A stretch of DNA of 64,000 bases from assembly GCA_034440635.1 (NCBI GenBank), contig JAOTON010001577.1:349212-413211 (forward strand), in the 5' to 3' direction. This DNA comes from Lepas anatifera. Its lineage: Eukaryota; Arthropoda; Thecostraca; Lepadidae. The notes beneath the pieces are model-generated. The model was given only the letters and a program-made list of their open reading frames with translations. It was not told the origin of the DNA and did no database searches. A program made the position numbers and the translations under genes. Positions 1-9,904 of the stretch are shown piece by piece; within the stretch, counting starts at the first letter, position 1, and each line of letters starts with the position of its first letter.

Positions 1-826
1 ATCCCAGACGATCATCTGCAGTGGTTAACTGGCTTTTCGAGTTTGGGACTGCCCCAATACTACCGACTGCCTTTACGCAATGTCATGCTCATTGGCTTGC
101 ATTGGAATCGGCCCTTGAGTAGACTCTGAACTAGTATCAGAAAAATACTTTGGTAAAATGTAGATAGATTATTTGGGCTTGAGGAAACGTCAAATCTTGC
201 GGACGTGAAACAATTTTTTTCGTTGAGGAAAGATGTACACGTAGGCTCACTAAACTGATCGCCATATTTGTTTTTGGATGAATGCATTTCTTTTTTTGCA
301 CATGGGGCATTTTGGTGGATGCTTGGACGGGTTACAATAAATAACGACACCGTATTTGTTCGAATGGTACGTAGAAGGTCATAAGTGAACTCTATGCAAT
401 ATAGAGGGGTTATGCAGACAAGGAAAATATATGCTGAGTAATGAGGCTGGGTAGCGCCAAAGTATGAATGCATTACGTATTATGCATTTTGCAACCAAAC
501 TGCAGTGCTGCATGGGGTGGTAAAAATGCGTAAATCTCTTTGTGTAAGATATCAGATGATGTATTTACAATTGAATCGACGTGCTATCTTATAATGAACA
601 TTACAAATATTCTTTATATCATGTTAGAGATAAACGCTTCACATTGGCCTGTTTTCACACCGACTTTTGAAGATTTCATATTGCCTCCAAATTCTCTATA
701 TTAATTTCCTTTTGGCTGCAACGTACATACAGCTCCATTAGGACTCCACTTGTTTGGTCATGGTTCAGGAAAACCACCCAAAGGCTTGTTAATTTTTTGC
801 TTATATGATGTTGGAAGGGGTCAGGA
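1..826. other. Unassigned sequence before the first element
   Basis: AT-rich sequence. The longest open frame is 137 codons on the minus strand (60-473); it has no recognisable domain and is within the length expected by chance. No RNA gene or repeat was recognised. Confidence 0.5.
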
Positions 827-830
827 TTAA

Positions 831-2701
831 CACGCGCATTGACGGGGGGCGGGTACCCGCCCCCCTCGGGTTTTTCGGAGACAGCAGAAAAACGGCGGCG
901 CGTAGCGCCGCCGTACTTGGTATACCTTTTCCCTCATCATTTTTACAACTTCTGTGAAAATTTTAAGGTTAGGTCATCTCAGGTCAGGTCACCAGTACAG
1001 GTCAAGTGACCCGACCTCAAAAAAAGTTTAAGATAGCATAAGTCGGAGCGGGGTGAACTTATCCGATTGAAACTCATTAACATAATGGCCCCACCGAGTT
1101 CTCCACAATATGTTCCGGTATTTTTGATATCAATGACCTAAGGTCAGATACGAGGCATGACCTCTCCATTGGAAATACATGGGAAAAATGGTTTTTACGG
1201 AATAACTCAGTAACGGATGGTGATAGAGCATTTATTTTAGCTGCATTAGACTCGCCTGGGCTTTGCGGTTCTAATGATATGCATTTTATATAATTTGACC
1301 CTGACCTGACCTCAGGTCAGGTCAAATCCTTGATTTGACCTAGCAAGGTCAAATTATATATCATTCGATTCGGCTTGCTAAGAGGATTCATATAGTTCAA
1401 GTCGTTTTGCTCTATCTTTACTTTTTCAGATGTAATGGCCGAAAAACTGATTTTACATGTTATCCCTATGACGGGCATGTTTTGACCTCTCGTGACCTTA
1501 ACCCGCGCCCCCACCGGGGGGTCGCCGCCACCTTCGCCCCACCGGGGGGCCATCGATGGCCCCCTCTAACTCCGAAAATATGGGCGTTAGCGCAAATCTG
1601 CAAAGTGCAATAGAAAGCTCGCGTGAATTCAGTAAGAAATTACTTCGCATGTTTTAGTGCTCAGGTCAATGGTTTGACCTCCAGAGGTCAAATTAGGTCA
1701 AGATCGGCTATTTTCACTCAAATATGCAATGATTAAGCAAACTGGGCATAACTCTTATGTCATTAGAGCTATTGAGGCCTGGTAAAGTACATTTGATAGC
1801 AAATTGCCAGTACTTTTTCCGCTATGTGGAACGTAAAGACCTCCCGCCAGTGGTTTGACCTCCAGAGGTCACCTCGTGACCTAATATGACCTGAGGTCAC
1901 GAAAGGTCAAAAAGTGACCTTGCCGTATATCAAATGAAAGCCAGTGACAAGACAAACACGATGGTGTTTGTTTCACCGCTCTAGCTCAATTAGGTCAAAA
2001 GTTATTGTCAAAATACTGTTTTTGACCTCTGGTGACCTTGGATGACCTTGGAAAAGTCAAAGGGCAAATATGACCCCTGGGATCCGTGAAAGAGTGTCCA
2101 AAAACGTTGTTCTGAGCAGTCTGAATATTTGCAATCATTTTTGTGGCTTTTACATCATGAAATAGCTTTTCCCCATGCTTTTCCAATGGGAGAGGTCGCC
2201 TCGTGACCTGACCTCAGGGCACGAAATCGAAAAATCCCGGATATACACCTTGTAGACCCTGGAGGGGCATGAAGTGTAGGAAGTTTCAAATCGATCGACT
2301 TTGAAATGTAGCTCTTACAGAGCTCTAAAGGTGAAGTGAGGTGACCTTAGTTGACCTCGTCTGGTGACCTGACCTTGGGTGACCCGGGGTAAAAAATTTC
2401 AGGGATGATGGGAAAATGATGCAGTGAGAGGTAGAGCCCTCAACCGCGGTGCTGCGCCTCGTCGTTTTTCTGCTATCCCGGAAAAACCTTAGGGGGGGCC
2501 ATCGATGGCCCTCCGGTGGGGCGAGGGTTAAATGTGACCTGACAAAAAAATGGTTCAAATGTTTTCGATGGAGAAGTGGATGGGCAGCCCAACGCCGTTT
2601 ACCGTTTTTCGCTACCTACCGCGGTTCTCGAGATCTTAGGGGGGCGGGTACCCGCCCCCCCGTCAATGCGAAGGTGGCTCAGACCCCCGTCAATGCGCGT
2701 G
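831..2701 (+). mobile_element. Family A TTAA element (copy A1), interrupted by a family B element
   Basis: Non-autonomous DNA transposon flanked by TTAA on both sides (827-830 and 2702-2705). It begins CACGCGCATTGACGG and ends with the inverted form CGTCAATGCGCGTG. After the 1026-bp family B element and one TTAA copy are removed, the length is 841 bp, identical to copy A2. Features seen: a palindrome built on GGGTACCC inside each end, a second palindrome GGCGGCGCGTAGCGCCGCC near 895, and many AGGTCA half-sites. The right end carries the 10-bp terminal motif twice. No protein is encoded. TTAA duplication points to a piggyBac-type transposase acting in trans (inference). Confidence 0.93.
1502..2527 (-). 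mobile_element. Family B TTAA element (B1), nested inside A1
   Basis: A 1026-bp element starting CCCGCGCCCCC and ending GGTGGGGCGAGGG, with TTAA at 1498-1501 and 2528-2531. The surrounding A1 sequence continues exactly where it stopped, and the equivalent uninterrupted site is visible in A2 at 3530-3533, so the insertion and its 4-bp duplication are shown directly. Both ends carry a palindrome built on CCATCGATGG. The body is dense in AGGTCA/TGACCT. No coding sequence. Confidence 0.95.
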
Positions 2702-2705
2702 TTAA

Positions 2706-2857
2706 AAGAGCAGCCGTCACAAATTTGGCTGCTCTCATTGCTGAATGCTTTGAGCTGATACCCGATTTTAGGTCCGCTTTGCTAGAAACCCTAGACTAGG
2801 TGCGATGTGCCTGGCTTGCCAGCCGTCACAGTTGGTGGGAATTATGTGATACGTGCC
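2706..2857. other. 152-bp spacer between A1 and A2
   Basis: Unique-looking sequence separating two same-orientation family A copies. It contains a small hairpin, GAGCAGCC paired with GGCTGCTC, at about 2709-2734. No gene is seen. Confidence 0.5.
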
Positions 2858-2861
2858 TTAA

Positions 2862-3702
2862 CACGCGCATTGACGGGGGCGGGTACCCGCCCCCTCGGGT
2901 TTTTCGGAGACAGTAGAAAAACGGCGGCGCGTAGCGCCGCCGTACTTAGTATACCTTTTTCCCTCATCATTTTTACAACTTCTGTGAAAATTTTAAGGTT
3001 AGGTCATCTCAGGTCAGGTCACCAGTACAGGTCAAGTGACCCGACCTAAAAAAAGTTTAAGATAACATAAGTCGGAGCAGGGTGAACTTATCCGATTGAA
3101 ACTCATATCACATAATGGCCCCACCGAGTTCTCTAACATATGGTCCGGTATTTTTGATATCGATGACCTAAGGGCAGGTACGAGGCATGACCTCTCCATT
3201 GGAAATACATGGGAAAAATGGTTTTTACGGAATAACTCAGTAACGGATGGTGATAGAGCATTTATTTTAGCTGCATTAGACTTGCCTGGGCTTTGCGGTT
3301 CTAATGATATGCATTTTATATAATTTGACCCTGACCTGGCCTCAGGTCAGGTCAAATCCTTGATTTTACCTAGAAAGGTCAAATTATATATCATTCGATT
3401 CGGCTTGCTAAGAGGATTCATAAAGTTCAAGTCGTTTTGCTCTATCTTTACTTGTTCAGATGTAATGCCCGAAAAAATTGAATTTTACATGTTATCCCTA
3501 TGACGGGCATGTTTTGACCTCTCATGACCTTAAATGTGACCTGACAAAAAAATGGTTCAAATGTTTTCGATGGAGAAGTGGATGGGCAGCCCAACGCCGT
3601 TTACCGTTTTTCGCTACCTACCGTGGTTCTCGAGATCTTAGGGGGCGGGTACCCGCCCCCCCGTCAATGCGAAGGTGGCTCAGACCCCCGTCAATGCGCG
3701 TG
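2862..3702 (+). mobile_element. Family A TTAA element (A2), intact reference copy
   Basis: An 841-bp uninterrupted copy with TTAA at 2858-2861 and 3703-3706. The terminal 10-mer CGTCAATGCG lies at 3662-3671 and again at 3689-3698; its complement occurs once at the left end (2866-2875). The block between the two right-hand copies reads AAGGTGGCTCAGACCC. By hand count there are about 13 AGGTCA/TGACCT half-sites, against about 0.4 expected for this length. TGACCT at 3515 and 3525 is spaced as a direct repeat with 4-bp gaps. Near-identity to A1 suggests recent activity of the family. Confidence 0.94.
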
Positions 3703-3706
3703 TTAA

Positions 3707-5550
3707 TATGTGTTCATACCACATAGCGAATAAACGGAAATATATTTCCAGCTCTGGGAGCGTCAAGATAATCTACGACGATACAACACTGAGACAGTAG
3801 GGTCTGGATTTAAGAGGAGCACGATGCACCTTTCAACCCATTTCTTTACAGCCAATGCCATAAGGCTAGTGTTAAAATTAATCGTTTAAGGGAGGCACGG
3901 TGCCCCGGTGCCAGCCTAGCTCCACCGCCTATGCAATGAGATCTAGAACATCAAGCAAGCATGTTAACGTAGCCATCGTTTTCGTTGCACATAGGCGCCT
4001 CTCTGCTTCTGGCGTGAACTTAGGGCAATGTATGCTTTCGGTTTCAGAACCTAACAAATCATAATATTCCATGATAAGATAAAACGATAAATATATATTC
4101 TTGTAAAAAGAGAGGATGTTGCATTTCTGGCGCTGAGTGGAGCAGCCGTGGACAGGAGCCTGCACTAGCATGCCTGATGATCGCAGGCTTCGAGTTTTCT
4201 CGCAACGGCTAGAAGGACATGACGGCCGATGGGGCAGCCTAACCAGAAGCAAATCAAGTTTGGCCAGCTCTGTAGACTTGAGTGGAATGTGTTAACTTAG
4301 AGAGCATTGTCTGTATGGATTGTGTGCCACCGATGACCTTCAGCTAAGTAATATAGTGAAGCAGACATACGTGCTGCGGTTTCTGAGGATGAGCACCAGC
4401 CTCTCCATCTCTCTCCAGCCCCATATTTTCTGTGCAGGGCCCAGTCTAAAAAGTGAGTTGGGGACCATGTTTGCCTTTTTAGAAATTCATATAACCTGCT
4501 CAGGCAAACACAATCTCATTAAATAAGATCGTCATTCAAACGGGAAGGACGTGTCCGTTTTTCAGAAGCTTGATGAGGATACCCCGCATGAAGTGAGGTG
4601 CCAGCAGGCGTCTGGCCTCATTGCAGAGTCCTCTCGGGGCCTTCAAGTTCTCGGGTCTCTAGCACTGCGCTACTGCCGGAACATGTGAGGCAATGCCACC
4701 CATGGGGGTCACCACACTCAAGCATTGCTACTCACTGGCGCCACAGCGAGCCTCCTGAGGGGGCAACACTCTGGGAAATCTCCATTCTCGCACAAATGTC
4801 AGCGGAATGTTCATTTCAGGAGTGGTGGTACATCGGGGCACTGGTCCAAGTAGTTTGCTATGGGAAGGAGGACGTTGGTGCACACAAAAGATCTGGAAAT
4901 TTCTATTTTGTGTCAAAATAGACCTTAAAACTAGGCACATGCTTTCCCACTTGTGATCGCAATCCTATACAATAGGTTTGGGAGCCCTGGTTTTCAAAAA
5001 CTGACCAGCAGGTGAATGGTTTCGCAGATCTGCGAAGTAGCTCTATTTAAGCCCCTGTCTTTTGAACCTCATTTTCAAATTTAATCAATAAATACTCAAA
5101 TTCGCTTCATTTCGGAAACGTTAAAGGCCAATAATGTGATAGTATAGGTATTTTCAGAAATATGTATAAAACATAACAGTTTCGAGTTTTTTTCCGATAG
5201 CCGCATGCTTGGCGGAGCCTGGTTAGTACGGCCGCGTTCTCCAAAATAATCATTGAACGCTCAAAATCAAATATCCTTATAATAATTAAGTATATTTACA
5301 TGCTAATCAATTTTCCCCAAAAATATAAAACTAAATGGTGTTGAATTGTTTTTGGTAGCTGCTTTCTGACTCGGTAAAGCCAAAGAAATGACTCAGTCCA
5401 AGAAACCATTTATATAAATACATACTGGAGTAGCCATCATTTGTTGCCTTCTATTTAAAAATGCGTTACTTATCGCACGACAGAAATACATTTGGTATGT
5501 TTTTATTGTAAAACCTCGAAAAATTGTATATAATAGGGCGGTATCAAATG
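3707..5550. other. Unassigned interval
   Basis: No repeat family, RNA gene or convincing coding exon was recognised. Open frames of 107 codons (3929-4252 minus, 4598-4921 plus) have no recognisable motif. A pyrimidine tract ending in CAG near 4425 followed by GTGAGT near 4456 gives a weak short-exon possibility only. Confidence 0.4.
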
Positions 5551-5564
5551 CTGATCACTTGGCA

Positions 5565-5751
5565 AGGGGGCGCGGTAGTGGAGTGGTCAGCGTAGCTGTC
5601 TGCCACGCAGCCGACCCGGGTTCAAGGCCCGGCGGCTTCCCTGAACAAGGAGCAAGCTGGCTCCCGAGAAACCCTTCCAACAGGGAAAGAGTTGGCGACG
5701 CCATATGACCCTGGCAGTTGGTGCGTCGATAAGCCCCAAAAAAATAGTTAA
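5565..5751 (+). mobile_element. tRNA-derived SINE (copy 1) with a perfect target-site duplication
   Basis: A 187-bp element with a tRNA-like 5' part: box A TAGTGGAGTGG near 5576 and box B GGTTCAAGGCC at 5619-5629, which matches the RNA polymerase III consensus. A non-tRNA tail follows (GAGTTGGCGACGCC, then GTTGGTGCGTCGATAA), ending in an A-rich stretch. It is flanked by the 14-bp direct repeat CTGATCACTTGGCA at 5551-5564 and 5752-5765, the signature of LINE-mediated insertion. The tail is shared with copies near 50.3 and 52.9 kb and a fragment at 14.3 kb. Confidence 0.93.
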
Positions 5752-5765
5752 CTGATCACTTGGCA

Positions 5766-7188
5766 TCTTTACTAGTTGTCAAGTTTCGCCCGGCTTTGAT
5801 GTCTGTACATACATGCATGGGTAATTGTGGTATAAAGCTGAGCCTTTCCAAGATTTCATTATTTCGGAGATGGCCCTTGAAATCCGACTTCTCTAACGTG
5901 ATGTCTTGTTTTGAGGCACGTAGGAATATGACACTTTGTGAGAATAGGCATGCTCATTTTTTGTAGTACTCAGTCTCTAAACTGAATTGGACCATTAATC
6001 ATAATTTTCCTACTTGAACATGAAACTTACCTCTCAGACATTCTGGATACAGCTGTAATCAAGGCATAAAACTGGGCATTACTTGTAATTTTGGTTTCAG
6101 TGAAATGGGAGCTGTTGTCAATTTTTACATGAAACCTTACTAGCAATTTTCCAGCATTAGTGTCACGTCAATGAGGCAATAGGACTCCTGAGCGGTGGCT
6201 GCTGAATCCTCTAGCCGCCAGATGAAACTTCTGCGGCTCTTAGATGTGTTATATAAACTGAGTTTATTTTTCTTTATTTCAACCGGTATCTTGCGACATT
6301 TTTCCAAACTTTCTGGGCATCGTTCCAAAGGTTCCGGTTGGAGGAAATGAATCATCTACCATGTGATTTGTAACTAAAAAACAAAATGATTGCCGTATCC
6401 TTCACTTTCTTAGTGAACATTTTTATGCGTGTGGAGAGATATGTAAATGGCAGAGACGAGATGTGGTGCTTATAGTTCTAAAGAGTGATCGGAAACATAC
6501 AACAAGAAGGTACCACTGCGAAAAACAATCATGCGAAAAACACACGTACATACATACATGAAACCGATACAATAATCTCTCAAACATTCTCAGTAGCTTT
6601 GGTATCTGAGCTCAGATAAGAGAAGAGCATCTTCATGCCAATCAGAATTTGATGACGCCGATCACGCCAGGCCGCGGAGCGGCTGCGGAGGGTTCTCTGT
6701 AGGGAGCGGCAGCTTCAGGGCCGCTGGGACGGCCCGTCGGGTCACGGGGTCAGCGACCCCGCGACAACCGTCCGCGGCACCCCGCGGCAACAGGCAGCTG
6801 ACAGGCCCTGCCACGGCGCGGCTCTGGAGGAAAGTGAAGGGTGCCAGAGGAAACACGTGCCCGTTCTCTGACCTTCGTGGCATGTTGCTCGCCCGCCCTC
6901 GCCGGCCGCAATAACTGACCCATAAAGTTTTCACAGCAGACATAGCACAGCATTGCCTGGGCAGTACAGACGATGTCTCGAATCAGATAGCTCGGAAGTG
7001 GGTGTGGCAGCAGTTGTACACTGCTACGCTGCAATTTAGATTTTGTTTTGATGTAATAACTTGATAACCAGCATATACAGGCAGAAGGTATCATTTTATA
7101 TTTGTTTCATCAATCACCCAGTCTGTTTTGACTCGGTAGAACCAAACTGAAATCTTGAGAGTGATAAATAATAAAATATAATGGTATA
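5766..7188. other. Unassigned interval with a CpG-rich block
   Basis: The block at about 6660-6910 is much richer in G+C and CpG than its surroundings and contains an E-box CACGTG near 6855. It could be a promoter or a GC-rich exon. Overlapping minus-strand frames of 93 and 114 codons run through it, but I recognise neither. A minus-strand GTAAGT donor near 6033 is the only splice signal of note nearby. Confidence 0.35.
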
Positions 7189-7192
7189 TTAG

Positions 7193-8280
7193 CACGCCCA
7201 TTGACGGGGGCAGGTACCCACCCGATCGGGTTGTTCAAAGAGAGCATAAAAACGGCGGCGCGTAGCGCCGCCGTACTTGGCACACCTTTTTCCCATCATT
7301 TTTTACAACTTTTGTCAAAATTTTACGGTTGGGTCATCTCAGGTCAGGTCACCAGTACAGGTAAAGTGATATAACTTCAAAAAAGTTTAAGATAGCATAA
7401 GTCGGAACAGGAGGAATTTATCCGATTGAAACTCGTATCAAATAATAGGCCTACCGAGTTCTCTATAATATGTTCCGGTATTTTTGATATCGATGACCTA
7501 AGGTCAGATACGAGTCATGACCTCTCCATTGGAAATACATGGGAAAAATGGTTTTAACTTAATAACTTCGTACAATATGGGGATAGAACGTTTAATTAAA
7601 CTTTTTTAGATTTGCTTTGTCTTTGCGGTTCTAATTGCATGCATTTAATATAATGTGACCTTGACCTGACCTCAGGTCACGTCAAATCCTTGATTTGACC
7701 TAGCAAGGTCATATTATATATCTTTAGATTCGGCTTGCTGCGAGGATTCATATAATTTAAGTTGTTTTGCCTCTATCTTTACTTGTTCAGATGTTATGAC
7801 CGAAAACCTTCATTTACATGTTATCCCTATGACCATAAGTGTCGCCACCGGCAAAAAAGTGGGGGGGCAGCCAAACTTCAACCTGATGCTGACAAAAAAC
7901 TTTCAACATCAGGACCAAAAACTGTTCGAATTTGGGCTCCTCGCTGCATTCCGCAGCGGCTGGATATAAGAATGTCCGGTTGTCTTTCATTTTGACTGAG
8001 ATCAGGAATTTTTTGGCCAAAAAGTGGGGGGGCCAGGCCCCCCCCTGGCCCCCCTTTTCCGACGCGTATGCCTATGACGGTATGTTTCGACCTCTAGTGA
8101 CCTTAAATGTAACTTGAAAAACAAATGGTTCAACTATTTTCGATGGAGAAGTAGATGGGCTATCTAACGCTGTTTACCGTTTTTCGCCACCTGGCGTGGT
8201 TATTGAGATCTTAGGGGAGGAGGGCAGGTACCCACCCCTCGTCAAAGCGAATGTGGCTCAGACCCCCGTCAATGCGCGTG
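7193..8280 (+). mobile_element. Family A element (A3), carrying a 237-bp insertion
   Basis: Starts CACGCCCATTGACGGGG after a decayed flank (TTAG at 7189-7192) and ends at TTAA 8281-8284. Without the nested element at 7834-8070 and its 8-bp duplication the length is 843 bp, close to the 841-bp norm. It is more diverged than A1 and A2, so probably older. Its right-hand TTAA was reused as the target for B2. Confidence 0.9.
7834..8070. mobile_element. 237-bp hAT-like MITE inside A3
   Basis: A sequence absent from all other family A copies, bracketed by the 8-bp direct repeat CCTATGAC at 7826-7833 and 8071-8078. Its ends are imperfect inverted repeats (CATAAGTGTCG against CATACGCGTCG read inward). 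Near the right end is a GC hairpin, GGGGGCCAGG with CCTGGCCCCC. An 8-bp duplication is typical of hAT transposons; the assignment is inference because no transposase is present. A related end may lie at about 51540-51610. Confidence 0.8.
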
Positions 8281-8284
8281 TTAA

Positions 8285-9311
8285 CCCGCGCCCCACCGGG
8301 GGTCCGGCGCCACCTTCGCCCCACCGGGGGGCCATCGATGGCCCCCTCTAACTCCGAAAATATGGGCGTTAGCGCAAATCTGCAAAGTGCAATAGAAAGC
8401 TCGCGTGAATTCAGTAAGAAATTACTTCGCATGTTTTAGTGCTCAGGTCAATAGTTTGACCTCCAGAGGTCAAATTAGGTCAAGATCGGCTATTTTCACT
8501 CAAATATGCAATGATTAAGCAAACTGGGCATAACTCTTATGTCATTAGAGCTATTGAGGCCTGGTAAAAGTACATTTGATAGCAAATTGCCAGTACTTTT
8601 TCTGCTATGTGGAACGTAAAGACCTCCCGCCAGTGGTTTGACCGCCAGAGGTCACCTCGTGACCTAATATGACCTGAGGTCACGAAAGGTCAAAAAGTGA
8701 CCTTGCCGTATATCAAATGAAAGCCAGTGACAAGACAAACACGATGGTGTTTGTTTCACCGCTCTAGCTCAATTAGGTCAAAAGTTATTGTCAAAATACT
8801 GTTTGTGACCTCTGGTGACCTTGGATGACCTTGGAAAAGTCAAAGGGCAAATATGACCCCTGGGATCCGTGAAAGGGTGTCCAAAAACGCTGTTCTGAGC
8901 AGTCTGAGTATTTGCAATCATTTTTGTGGCTTTTATATCATGAAATAGCTTTTCCCCATGCTTTTCCAATGGGAGAGGTCGCCTCGTGACCTGACCTCAG
9001 GGCACGAAATCGAAAAATCCCGGATATACACCTTGTAGACCCTGGAGGGGTCATGAAGTGTAGGAAGTTTCAAATCGATCGACTTTGAAATGTAGCTCTT
9101 ACAGAGCTCTAAAGTGAAGTGAGGTGACCTTGGTTGACCTCGTCTGGTGACCTGACCTTGGGTGACCCGGGGTAAAAAATTTCAGGGATGATGGGAAAAT
9201 GATGCAGTGAGAGGTAAAGCCCTCAACCGCGGTGCTGCGCCTCGTCGTTTTTCTGCTATCCCGGAAAAACCTTAGGGGGGCCATCGATGGCCCCCCCCGG
9301 TGGGGCGAGGG
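8285..9311 (-). mobile_element. Family B TTAA element (B2), abutting A3
   Basis: A 1027-bp copy between TTAA 8281-8284 (shared with the end of A3) and TTAA 9312-9315. The terminal 10-mer CGCCCCACCG appears at 8289-8298 and 8317-8326 on the left, and its complement once on the right (9298-9307). TGACCT half-sites at 8806, 8816 and 8826 form a run of direct repeats with 4-bp gaps. By hand count there are about 20 half-sites in total. No coding sequence. Confidence 0.94.
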
Positions 9312-9560
9312 TTAATACTAATTCGACATACCATTGGGGTATCTGGGTACCACCAAACAGATGTAAATTAACACCCCTGGATTCATAGGTACCAAAGAAC
9401 AGAACTTATGAAGCAGCTGTCATCAGCCTATCATTATCATGGTGCCAATTTTGGGATGAAAGATGTTTCCAATCCTTTCGTAATCTGGTCCTCGTTGCTT
9501 ACCTGATAGTCAAATAAATAGTAAATCAACAGACAAGGTTGTAGCTTGTCAGCTTATTAA

Positions 9561-9562
<2 letters not shown>

Positions 9563-9646
<84 letters not shown>
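9563..9646. repeat. (TA)n microsatellite
   Basis: About 84 bp of nearly perfect TA dinucleotides. The apparent tyrosine-isoleucine ORF across it is an artefact of the repeat. Confidence 0.97.
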
Positions 9647-9652
<6 letters not shown>

Positions 9653-9904
9653 TATATATCCAGTTTTTGTTGCATAGACTAACATACGTCAGATACAGGG
9701 TGACATACTTTACATATATAAAAATGGTAAAATATGAAAAACTTTCCGAGGCAGATTCAGGAAAGCAGAATAGTGGGCAAGATGCATATTGCCAATGTCT
9801 AAAAGCCAAACACACAAGTTCCACAGCTATTGGCACTTTTAATATTGCCCAGCATTTACCCGCCAATGCCAAACCAGGGGAGGGGGGGCTCTAAATGAAA
9901 TTGT

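Noticed and set aside
6036..6057. 22-nt minus-strand exon next to a strong GTAAGT donor
   Set aside because: Too short, acceptor only moderate, and two of three frames remain possible.
6662..7094. Two GC-rich minus-strand ORFs
   Set aside because: Overlapping frames in a CpG-rich block, without motif or splice borders.
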